A stretch of DNA of 5,826 nucleotides from Clostridia bacterium (GCA_017452565.1 JAFTMF010000133.1:1-5826), one strand, 5' to 3'; positions 1 to 5,240 are shown, counted from the stretch's first letter. Numbers and translations: made by a program. The notes: generated by a model not told the origin, from the sequence alone.

Positions 1-18
1 CCAAGGAGTTGGGTGGAG

Positions 19-69
19 TCTGAGGAGGGAAGAAACTTCGGCGTCTGAGATGGTTCTTCCCTCCTCAGA
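19..69. repeat. 16-bp perfect inverted repeat with 19-nt loop
   Basis: Bases 19-34 and 54-69 are exact reverse complements, giving a purine-rich arm and a pyrimidine-rich arm around a 19-nt spacer. A smaller stem lies at 93-108 (GAGGAA, TTTG, TTCCTC). Both sit just downstream of the pduL stop codon on the minus strand, where a transcript end would be expected, but neither is followed by a T-run on either strand, so a classical intrinsic terminator is not supported. It may be a bidirectional transcript-end structure or an interspersed palindromic repeat. No gene is visible in 1-127. Confidence 0.6.
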
Positions 70-127
70 TAAATTCAAATTCCGACCAAAGGGAGGAATT
101 TGTTCCTCTGAAAGAGCACAAGCAATC

Positions 128-694
128 TTACTTTACGATACTACCCTTGCAAACACCAAATGCACAAGCGGCGTTGGCCTCGTCGGTGTCGATGTGCATA
201 GCCAGAGCGTAGCTATCGGAGACACGAACCACCACGTCACCGAAGATCAGGGGACGAGCGGTGTCCAGCTTTACCGAAACGATGTCCTTGTCAGCAACGC
301 CGAAAGCAGCAGCGTCAGCGGTGGTCATATGGATGTGGCGCTTTGCGATGAGCACGCCCTGTGCCAGATCAACCTCGCCTGCAGGGCCAACCAGCTTGAT
401 GCCGGGAGTGCCTGCAACGTCGCCGCTCTCCCGAACGGGAACGTCCTTCAGACCCAGAGTACGGGCGTCGGTGAAGGAAAGCTCAACCTGCGTGTCCTTA
501 CGAGCGGGACCCAGAACGGAAACCATCAGGCTGCCCTTGGGGCCAACCAGCTGAACCTTTTCTTCGCAAGCGAACTGACCGGGCTGGGACAGATCCTTTT
601 TGTTATGCAGAACAGCACCTGCGCCGAAGAGCGCCTCGATGTGTGCGGTAGACAGATGAATGTGACGTGCAGAAGTTTCAACGATAAAATCCAT
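128..694 (-). CDS. pduL: PduL-type phosphate acyltransferase (phosphotransacetylase / phosphate propanoyltransferase)
   Basis: This 188-residue protein is a PduL-family phosphotransacylase, which interconverts acyl-CoA plus phosphate with acyl-phosphate plus CoA; with acetate kinase it supports substrate-level ATP formation. It shows the two characteristic His pairs, ARHIHLS (residues 9-15) and KRHIHM (118-123), which supply zinc ligands in the family. It also has LSQPGQFACEEKV (35-47), GPARK (62-66), VRESGD (87-92) and the C-terminal MHIDTDEANA block (166-175). An upstream in-frame ATG at 730 would add 12 residues, but the ATG at 694 has an ideal GGAGGA site at 702-707 with 7-nt spacing and places the first motif at the usual distance. 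With this start the protein lacks the N-terminal encapsulation peptide of microcompartment PduL, and no shell-protein gene is nearby. A cytosolic acetyl-CoA-using enzyme is therefore likelier than a propanediol-pathway one; this is inference. Confidence 0.95.
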   Translation of the reverse strand: MDFIVETSARHIHLSTAHIEALFGAGAVLHNKKDLSQPGQFACEEKVQLVGPKGSLMVSVLGPARKDTQVELSFTDARTLGLKDVPVRESGDVAGTPGIKLVGPAGEVDLAQGVLIAKRHIHMTTADAAAFGVADKDIVSVKLDTARPLIFGDVVVRVSDSYALAMHIDTDEANAACAFGVCKGSIVK

Positions 695-759
695 TAGTAA
701 ATCCTCCAAATCTGATGTATAGTACGGCAAAAATTAGTCATACTGAGTTTGTACCTATT

Positions 760-788
760 ATTATAGCACAATTTTTTGCAAAAGTAAA
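760..788 (-). promoter_or_regulatory. sigma-A promoter of pduL
   Basis: Read on the minus strand, a -35 TTTACT (783-788) and a consensus -10 TATAAT (760-765) are separated by exactly 17 nt. Transcription would start near 753, giving a leader of about 60 nt before the pduL start. The -35 box overlaps the region just before the ribosome site of the divergent gene at 800, so the two genes share a compact divergent control region. A weaker plus-strand candidate (TTAGTC at 734-739, 16 nt, TATTAT at 756-761) could drive the divergent gene. Confidence 0.75.
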
Positions 789-799
789 GAGGAGACACT

Positions 800-1510
800 A
801 TGTTTTTCAAGGATTTTACCGAAAACAACGAAACCGGCGAATGCAACGCTCAAAATGGGGGCAATTCCAACAGTCAGAACGCTAAACCCGACGATTGCGG
901 AAGCGTAACCGTGGAGTCGGAAGGGGTATCTATCCGCTGTATCGCCATCATCGGGCAGGTGGAGGGGCATTCCATCCTACCCGATACTCAAAAATCCACC
1001 AAATACGAGCATCTGCTCCCCCTTTTGGTGGATGCGGAAGAGGACGATCGGGTGGGCGGTCTGCTCTTTCTGCTGAATACCGTGGGCGGTGACGTGGAGG
1101 CAGGGCTTGCCATTGCCGAGCTTATCGCATCTATGAAAAAGCCCACCGTCTCGCTGGTGCTGGGGGGAGGCCACTCCATCGGTGTACCGCTGGCGGTGTC
1201 GGCAAAGCGCTCCTTCATCGTTCCCTCTGCCACTATGACCGTCCATCCCGTGCGGATCAGCGGAACGTTGGTCGGTGCACCCCAGACCTATCGCTACTTC
1301 TCCCGTATGCAGAATCGGATCACCGATTTCGTGGTGGCGCATTCCAACATTACCAAGGAGCAGTTCAACGGTCTGCTGATGCGCACCGAGGAGATGGCCA
1401 CCGACGTGGGCTCCATCTTAGAGGGCAGGGAAGCGGTGGAAGCGGGGCTCATCGACGGAGTGGGCGGTCTCTCCGATGCCATCGCCGCGCTGAAGGCAAT
1501 GGCAAAGTAA
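800..1510 (+). CDS. tepA: TepA-like ClpP-fold serine protease
   Basis: This 236-residue protein belongs to the ClpP/crotonase-fold peptidases and most resembles TepA (YmfB) of Bacillus, a ClpP paralogue named for enhancing protein translocation. After a low-complexity Asn/Ser/Gly/Cys-rich start (residues 8-35) come IIGQVEGH (50-57), TKYEHLLP (67-74) and LNTVGGDVEAGLAIAE (92-107). The nucleophile motif GGGHSIG has Ser126, TMTVHP has His149, and Asp202 in ATDVG is the likely third triad member. Spacings of 23 and 53 residues match ClpP, so activity is plausible. There is no signal peptide. The ATG has AGAGGAGA at 788-795 with short spacing. It stands alone and diverges from pduL; in Bacillus tepA lies beside spoIIIE, which is not seen here. 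No T-rich terminator follows, only small GC stems near 1516-1544. Oligomerisation and partners cannot be told from sequence. Confidence 0.88.
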   Translation: MFFKDFTENNETGECNAQNGGNSNSQNAKPDDCGSVTVESEGVSIRCIAIIGQVEGHSILPDTQKSTKYEHLLPLLVDAEEDDRVGGLLFLLNTVGGDVEAGLAIAELIASMKKPTVSLVLGGGHSIGVPLAVSAKRSFIVPSATMTVHPVRISGTLVGAPQTYRYFSRMQNRITDFVVAHSNITKEQFNGLLMRTEEMATDVGSILEGREAVEAGLIDGVGGLSDAIAALKAMAK

Positions 1511-1541
1511 AAATGCCCGTCGATTGCGGGGCGCCCGATGC

Positions 1542-1622
1542 GGGAGGGGAAACTGTTTAGTGTAATAAGATGGTTTACAAAGTGTGCAAGGACATGGTTT
1601 ACAAATCTATTGTCCCCCTCCC
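1542..1622. mobile_element. Possible insertion-sequence end or MITE-like remnant
   Basis: ATGGTTTACAAA occurs twice in direct orientation (1570-1581 and 1594-1605) with a 24-bp period, and a related TGTTTAGTGTAA lies just upstream (1554-1565). The segment is bounded by a nearly perfect inverted repeat: GGGAGGGGA at 1542-1550 against TCCCCCTCCC at 1613-1622. Multiple spaced direct repeats near one end are typical of transposase-binding sites in some IS families such as IS21. No transposase gene or second end is seen in the window, so this is at most a solo end or a small non-autonomous element. Confidence 0.35.
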
Positions 1623-1679
1623 TATGAGGGCGCTCACGACGCTTCGCTTGCGACGGTGATAACGGCACAAACGCGGTAG

Positions 1680-1699
1680 GGGAGGGCCTTGGTCCTCCC
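1680..1699. repeat. GC-rich palindrome, copy 1 (GGTAGGGG leader)
   Basis: GGGAGG (1680-1685) pairs with CCTCCC (1694-1699); a G-T wobble and two further G-C pairs extend the stem to a near-complete palindrome. It is preceded by CGGTAGGGG (1675-1682, sharing its last bases with the stem), the same lead-in as the palindrome at 1751. No T-run follows, so it is not an intrinsic terminator. A REP-like interspersed repeat is the most likely reading. Confidence 0.6.
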
Positions 1700-1750
1700 G
1701 TGCTGTTCGATATTTCGTTTGCTACACCGGTGCACAGCTGTCCCGAATAT

Positions 1751-1789
1751 CGGTAGGGGGCGGCGTCCTCGACGTCCCGACCCCCACCG
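1751..1789. repeat. GC-rich palindrome, copy 2 (GGTAGGGG leader)
   Basis: The outer arm CGGT pairs with ACCG, GGGGG with CCCCC and the inner CGTC (1764-1767) with GACG (1771-1774) around a CTC loop, forming a long interrupted hairpin. It shares the CGGTAGGGG beginning with the element at 1680, about 76 bp upstream. An additional 7-bp inverted repeat (CGATATT at 1708-1714 and AATATCG at 1746-1752) connects the interval between them. The pair resembles a BIME-type arrangement of short palindromic repeats; there is no T-tract. Confidence 0.6.
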
Positions 1790-1866
1790 TTCGAACCCAT
1801 TTCACCTCGCTGCACCGTCCTCTCCCTTCTTTCATAGTAAATTCACGATTTCGTTATGGTTTCGAC

Positions 1867-1895
1867 TTGACTTTCCTGCGCATCCGTGATATACT
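1867..1895 (+). promoter_or_regulatory. Strong sigma-A promoter with extended -10, for the LCP-like gene
   Basis: A -35 TTGACT (1867-1872), a 17-nt spacer ending in TGA, and a -10 TATACT (1890-1895) form a near-consensus extended -10 promoter. Transcription would start around 1902, giving a leader of about 48 nt to the ATG at 1950. The same arrangement, TTGACT with 17 nt including TGA, precedes the TetR gene at 5493. No operator-like dyad overlaps it. Confidence 0.85.
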
Positions 1896-1949
1896 ACAAT
1901 GTAAAGTATACCCAAAATTGCTAAAATCTCCGAAAATGAGGTTTCTGTT

Positions 1950-3047
1950 ATGAGAAAACACATCTCGGCAATGCTGGCGGCATTGCTGATGCTCCTCTGT
2001 CTCCTTCCTCTTGTGGGCTGCGCCCGCATCGAGGATGAGCTGGATCAGCGCTTCCCCGAGCCAACGGTGGAAGAGGAGACCCCCGTGGAGGTGGAGGACG
2101 AATTTCCTGCGCGTACCAAGCGAACCTATACCGTTCTGCTTACCACTCAGCTGAAAAATGCAGATCAGCTCACCGGCATCGCGCTCCTTACCCTTGACAC
2201 CGCAGAGGGGAAGATCCACTGGCTGGAAATTCCCACCGATCTCTTCATCCACGCGGTGGGAGACAATCTGCAAGGACATTACGGCAACGCCTATCGGGTG
2301 GAACAGGTGAAAGAGGGAAGCACCTCTCTCACGGCTATGCAGGCAGGCGTGAACGCCCTGCGCAACCTTCTGTCCACCGGTTTCCAAATCCCCATCGATT
2401 ATTCGGTGAATTTAGATGCCGAGCAGCTGTCCGATCTGATCAAAACCATCGGCAATATCCCCCTGACGCTCCCCGAGTCCATGGGCGGGCTGGGGGCAGG
2501 CAATCATACGCTGGGAGCTACCGGCGCCATTGATTTCCTCACCTATACCCGTTACGCCGATCCGGTGGAAGGGCAGATCAATGCGCATATCCGATTTGCG
2601 GCAGCTATGTGGCAGCAGATGCGCACCAAGGTCACAGCAGAGAATCTTTCTCTGTTCAGTATGGAAGTGCGAGGGATGATGACCACCGACATCCCCAACA
2701 CGGGCGGCGAGGACATCTTCTTCCTCCGCAAATTCCTGCGAACCGAGCCTGCCGATTTTGCCATCACCTATTTGACCGCACAGAAGATTTACTTTAACGG
2801 CAAACAAACTCTGGTGATGCTGAAGGAAAACGCTCGGCGTCAGCTCAACGAACAGATGTTGGTGTACGAGGAAGCGCTTTCCGATCCGCAGTTCGACCCC
2901 AGCGGCGTATTCGTGGATCACGCCAATCAGATGGTGGCAGCCGTGTATACCTCCTCCGCTCCCCTTCCCACCCTGCACACGATGGCAGTGCTGTTAGGGC
3001 TGGAGCCCGAACCCGAGCCGGGTGAAACCGACTCCCCCGCCGAATAA
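1950..3047 (+). CDS. LCP (LytR-CpsA-Psr) family lipoprotein with degenerate active site
   Basis: This 365-residue protein starts with a lipoprotein signal peptide: basic MRKH, a hydrophobic stretch, and the lipobox LVGC with Cys24 as the lipidated residue. An acidic Glu/Pro-rich linker (28-53) follows. Residues about 58-220 match the LCP domain, whose active members transfer undecaprenyl-linked wall polymers to peptidoglycan: LLTLDTAEGKIHWLEIPTD (79-97), a YGNAYRVE segment (111-118), IDYSVNLDAEQLSDLI (149-164) and NHTLGATGAIDFLTYTRYADP (185-205). The usual IPRD is IPTD here, so the pyrophosphate-binding Arg is Thr96. The later Arg cluster is reduced to Arg201 and Arg215. The remainder (225-350) is unassigned and the tail is acidic. 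The ATG has GAGG at 1938-1941, 8 nt upstream. It may be a non-catalytic or altered LCP protein on the outer membrane face; mrp follows after 111 nt and may be cotranscribed. Confidence 0.82.
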   Translation: MRKHISAMLAALLMLLCLLPLVGCARIEDELDQRFPEPTVEEETPVEVEDEFPARTKRTYTVLLTTQLKNADQLTGIALLTLDTAEGKIHWLEIPTDLFIHAVGDNLQGHYGNAYRVEQVKEGSTSLTAMQAGVNALRNLLSTGFQIPIDYSVNLDAEQLSDLIKTIGNIPLTLPESMGGLGAGNHTLGATGAIDFLTYTRYADPVEGQINAHIRFAAAMWQQMRTKVTAENLSLFSMEVRGMMTTDIPNTGGEDIFFLRKFLRTEPADFAITYLTAQKIYFNGKQTLVMLKENARRQLNEQMLVYEEALSDPQFDPSGVFVDHANQMVAAVYTSSAPLPTLHTMAVLLGLEPEPEPGETDSPAE

Positions 3048-3085
3048 TGGGCGGTTACATTTAGCGAACACAAATATGAAACAGT

Positions 3086-3122
3086 GATCGCGCCCGCTAT
3101 CAGGAAAAGCGGCAGAGCGATC
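3086..3122 (+). other. Stem-loop in the gap before mrp
   Basis: GATCGC (3086-3091) pairs with GCGATC (3117-3122), and inside it CCGC (3094-3097) pairs with GCGG (3109-3112), leaving an 11-nt A-rich loop. It lies between the LCP-like stop (3047) and the mrp ribosome site (AAAGGA, 3145-3150). No T-run follows, so it is unlikely to stop transcription. It could be a processing or stability element in a shared mRNA. I see no convincing promoter in the 111-nt gap. Confidence 0.5.
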
Positions 3123-3158
3123 CAAATCATTGGAAAGGATATATAAAGGATACATTTT

Positions 3159-4010
3159 ATGGCAGACAAACAGAATCAGACCCCCGAAGGATGCACTCAC
3201 GATTGCTCTTCCTGCTCGGCAAACTGCTCCTCCCGCAGCAAGCAGAGCCTCATCGAAGCGGCCAATCCCGACGCACGGGTCAAGAAAATCATCGGCGTCG
3301 TCAGCGGTAAGGGCGGCGTAGGCAAATCGCTGGTTACCTCCCTGATGGCAGTTGCCACCCGCAGAGCAGGCAAAGAGGTTGCCGTGCTGGACGCAGACAT
3401 TACCGGCCCCTCCATTCCCAAAATCTTCGGCGGCAAGGGCGAGGTGTACGGCGACGAGCAGGGAATGCTCCCCCTCACCACCTCCACCGGCATCAAGCTG
3501 ATGAGTATCAATCTCCTTTTGCAGGACGAAACTATGCCCGTAGTATGGCGCGGCCCCGTGATTGCAGGTGCAGTCAAGCAGTTCTGGACCGACGTTCGCT
3601 GGGGAGACGTGGACTATATGTACGTGGATATGCCTCCCGGAACCGGCGACGTTGCCCTGACCGTGTTCCAGTCGCTCCCCATTGACGGCATCGTCATCGT
3701 CACCTCTCCTCAGGAGCTGGTGTCTATGATCGTGGAGAAGGCAGTGAACATGGCGCGGATGATGAACGTGCCCATCCTCGGCTTGGTAGAGAACTTCTCT
3801 TACTTCGTATGCCCCGATTGCGGCAAGCAGCACAAGATCTACGGCGACAGCCATCTGGAGAATGTTGCCGCAACCTACAATCTGCCCATCTTAGGCAGAC
3901 TGCCCATCGATCCCGGCCTCGCTACCCTCTGCGACGGCGGCGCCATCGAAACGGTATCGGCGGACTTCCTCCCCGATGCGCTGGGTATGATCGAAGAAAA
4001 GCTGAACTAA
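3159..4010 (+). CDS. mrp: Mrp/NBP35-family Fe-S cluster carrier ATPase
   Basis: This 283-residue cytosolic P-loop protein belongs to the Mrp/NBP35/ApbC group, which binds Fe-S clusters and passes them to apoproteins in an ATP-dependent way. The deviant Walker A is SGKGGVGKS (49-57) with signature Lys51. DADITGPSIPK (78-88), VWRGP (129-133) and VDMPPGTGD (156-164) are the other nucleotide-site motifs. The bridging cluster motif CPDC is at 218-221. The N terminus has no DUF59/MIP18 domain but a cluster C-x3-C-x2-C-x3-C (Cys12, 16, 19, 23), reminiscent of the N-terminal ferredoxin-like cysteines of NBP35. This short Cys-rich start is common in clostridial and archaeal members. The start has AAAGGA 8 nt upstream. 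It ends 10 nt before a strong terminator. The client proteins cannot be told from context. Confidence 0.93.
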   Translation: MADKQNQTPEGCTHDCSSCSANCSSRSKQSLIEAANPDARVKKIIGVVSGKGGVGKSLVTSLMAVATRRAGKEVAVLDADITGPSIPKIFGGKGEVYGDEQGMLPLTTSTGIKLMSINLLLQDETMPVVWRGPVIAGAVKQFWTDVRWGDVDYMYVDMPPGTGDVALTVFQSLPIDGIVIVTSPQELVSMIVEKAVNMARMMNVPILGLVENFSYFVCPDCGKQHKIYGDSHLENVAATYNLPILGRLPIDPGLATLCDGGAIETVSADFLPDALGMIEEKLN

Positions 4011-4020
4011 GCGGATAAGA

Positions 4021-4046
4021 ACCGACCCGTATGGGTCGGTTTTTTT
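4021..4046 (+). terminator. Intrinsic terminator after mrp
   Basis: ACCGACCC (4021-4028) and GGGTCGGT (4033-4040) form a perfect 8-bp stem with a GTAT loop, followed directly by a run of seven T (4040-4046). It lies 10 nt after the mrp stop codon and is the only textbook Rho-independent terminator in the window. It closes the transcript carrying mrp, and possibly the upstream LCP-like gene. Confidence 0.95.
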
Positions 4047-4051
4047 GGAAT

Positions 4052-4191
4052 CGCAGCTTCTGTAGCGAAAACCGATTCTCTATCCCCCGATGGGGGAGAT
4101 GGAGCGAGGTGATTCGACTACCGATTGGTTGTATCGTGCACCTTCAAACGTCTGCTGCAGACATCGGTTTGCGGCTTCTGCTACGTCCTCG
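4052..4191. repeat. Nested interspersed repeats downstream of mrp
   Basis: Two copies of a GC[A/G]GCTTCTG-type sequence occur in direct orientation (about 4053-4066 and 4177-4191). AAACCGAT near 4067-4075 has its reverse complement ATCGGTTT at about 4163-4170, and ACCGATTGG lies between (from about 4121). A perfect CCCCC-GAT-GGGGG hairpin is at 4084-4096 and a GTCTGC/GCAGAC palindrome at 4150-4162. The hairpin core resembles the CCCGATGCGGG stem after tepA (1534-1544). No gene is supported between 4047 and 4317; the open frames there lack ribosome sites and known protein features. Confidence 0.5.
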
Positions 4192-4253
4192 GCGGTCCGC
4201 GGAGCGTCTTTCGACACATTTTTGAAAAATAATTTTACAAAACTACCATATTG

Positions 4254-4285
4254 TTCACATAGTGTTCAGAATATTCTGTTATAAT
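4254..4285 (+). promoter_or_regulatory. Extended -10 promoter with operator-like repeats, for the MBL-like lipoprotein
   Basis: TGT followed by the consensus TATAAT (4280-4285) gives an extended -10 box; no good -35 box lies at 16-18 nt. In its place there are two TGTTCA half-sites (4252-4257 and 4263-4268) with an 11-bp period, about one helical turn, as in OmpR/PhoB-type activator sites. A 12-bp perfect palindrome CAGAATATTCTG (4267-4278) abuts the -10 box. A weak -35 plus upstream direct repeats suggests activator-dependent transcription; the palindrome could bind a repressor. Both roles are inference. The start would be near 4292, about 26 nt before the ATG. Confidence 0.7.
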
Positions 4286-4317
4286 ATCTACAACTCACCG
4301 AAAGGACGGAAATTATT

Positions 4318-5211
4318 ATGAATCTGAAGAAAATCGCAACCTCCCTGCTGGCAGGTCTGCTGGCAGTTACCTGCATCCTGCCCCTGGCATCCTGCGACAA
4401 AAAGCCCGGCAACACCAATACCCCCGGCGGAGACACCGTGGTCGGAAGCGGCGAAGTCAAGGTGAAGGTCCTGAAAATGGGCAGAGCACTGGCAAGCGTT
4501 ATCCGCACCGAGAAGGCTACCATCGTCATCGACACCGGCGATGAAGAGCACAATCAGGACGTAGTGACCTTCCTCACCGAGAAGGGCATCGATACCGTTG
4601 ACGCGGTCATCCTCACCAACTACTCCAAGAAGTGCATCGGCGGCGTGCCCGCACTCCTTTCCTCCGGCATCACCGTGAAGGCTGTGTACGGCGCAGGCTA
4701 CGAAAAGGACAGCAGCGCATATACCCTCTTCGAAAACGCACTCACCAGCTTCAACCTCAAGCTGGAAAAGATCACCGCTGAAAAGACCATCAACTTCGGC
4801 GCACTCTCCCTCACCTGCTATCCCGCAACTAAGGATTACTCCACTCTGGACGACGAGAACGATGAAGGCAACTCTATGGCAGTTGCAATGAACTTCGGCG
4901 ACAACAGTATGCTCTTCACCAGCCGTATTGCAGGCGAGCGTCTGAAGGAGCTCACCTCCCAGATCAAGGGCAAGGACTTTGATTGCATTATGGCTCCCAA
5001 CTTCGGCGCATATGATGACAATCTCCCCGGCTTCCTCTCCGAAGCTAAGGCAGAGTACGGCGTCATCGTTGCATCCAACAACAATCCTCCCGCCGACGCT
5101 ACCGTTTCCGCAATGATCAAGGCAGGCATCAAGGAAGGCAACTTCGTAATCACCCGTGACGGCTCCGTTGAGATCTCTTGCGACGGCAAGAACTTCTCTA
5201 TGAAGCAGTAA
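4318..5211 (+). CDS. Lipoprotein with ComEC-type metallo-beta-lactamase fold, metal site lost
   Basis: This 297-residue protein has a lipoprotein signal: MNLKK, a hydrophobic core and LASC with Cys26 lipidated, then a Gly/Asn/Pro/Thr linker (30-45). Residues 46-295 follow the ComEC/Rec2-like MBL domain: IVIDTG (69-74), a helix up to residue 90, VDAVILTN (94-101), IGG (107-109), the D-E-G-N-S strand region (182-194), MLFTSR (198-203) and a C-terminal TRDGSVEI-type strand. In active members the loop reads T-H-x-H-x-D-H-I-G-G. Here, with no gap, it is Thr100-Asn-Tyr-Ser-Lys-Lys-Cys-Ile-Gly-Gly109, so all three His and the Asp are gone. The later GD is Ser202-Arg203, and HHGS reads Asn-Phe-Gly-Ala (228-231). 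It is therefore probably a non-catalytic, surface-exposed binding protein. AAGGA precedes the ATG at slightly long spacing. Codon use is strongly biased (AAG, GGC, CTG, ATC), suggesting good expression. Confidence 0.85.
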   Translation: MNLKKIATSLLAGLLAVTCILPLASCDKKPGNTNTPGGDTVVGSGEVKVKVLKMGRALASVIRTEKATIVIDTGDEEHNQDVVTFLTEKGIDTVDAVILTNYSKKCIGGVPALLSSGITVKAVYGAGYEKDSSAYTLFENALTSFNLKLEKITAEKTINFGALSLTCYPATKDYSTLDDENDEGNSMAVAMNFGDNSMLFTSRIAGERLKELTSQIKGKDFDCIMAPNFGAYDDNLPGFLSEAKAEYGVIVASNNNPPADATVSAMIKAGIKEGNFVITRDGSVEISCDGKNFSMKQ

Positions 5212-5240
5212 GCACAAACCGAATCTCACAACCCGACGAT

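Larger units (their letters stand above)
1511..1866. other. Gene-free, repeat-rich intergenic region
   Basis: I find no supportable gene in these roughly 355 bases: the open frames have no ribosome site or recognisable protein and run antisense into neighbours. The region starts with small stems (CCCG/CGGG at 1516-1530 and CCCG-ATG-CGGG at 1534-1544). It continues with a candidate insertion-sequence end (1542-1622), a stem at 1620-1630, and two GC-rich palindromes (1680-1699 and 1751-1789). Between the palindromes are short perfect ones: CACCGGTG (1725-1732) and ACAGCTGT (1734-1741). The core CCCGATG followed by GGG recurs at 4086-4096, suggesting a family of interspersed repeats. Confidence 0.6.

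Noticed and set aside
1..127. T-box or other known riboswitch around the 19-69 hairpin
   Set aside because: I could not find the conserved motifs of the T-box, SAM, lysine or FMN classes, and no downstream gene is visible for it to control.
50..697. 215-codon plus-strand open frame opposite pduL
   Set aside because: It is antisense to a clear PduL gene with its own promoter and ribosome site; the predicted peptide has no recognisable motif and the start has no suitable ribosome site.
128..730. Alternative upstream start of pduL at 730 giving a 12-residue N-terminal extension
   Set aside because: The ATG at 694 has the ideal GGAGGA site with 7-nt spacing; the extension is not an amphipathic encapsulation peptide.
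1784..1800. tRNA T-arm-like GTTCGAAC
   Set aside because: No acceptor, D or anticodon arms can be built around it on either strand; it is a short palindrome.
1294..1815. 173-codon minus-strand open frame
   Set aside because: Half is antisense to tepA and the rest covers repeat DNA; low-complexity composition and no credible domain.
2927..3169. Small minus-strand frame beginning with a hydrophobic segment (residues about 8-35)
   Set aside because: The membrane-like stretch is suggestive, but there is no ribosome site and the frame continues antisense into the LCP-like gene.
2994..3854. 286-codon minus-strand open frame opposite mrp
   Set aside because: His/Gly/Ala-rich shadow of a certain Mrp gene; it even spans the LCP-mrp gap without any start signal.
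4031..4284. Two overlapping plus-strand frames of 64 codons after the mrp terminator
   Set aside because: One starts inside the terminator hairpin; both cover interspersed repeats and lack ribosome sites and protein motifs.
4288..5229. 313-codon minus-strand open frame, longer than the sense gene
   Set aside because: The sense strand has the promoter, ribosome site, lipobox and MBL-fold motifs. The long antisense frame follows from the biased codon use of the sense gene, in which reverse-complement stops are rare.
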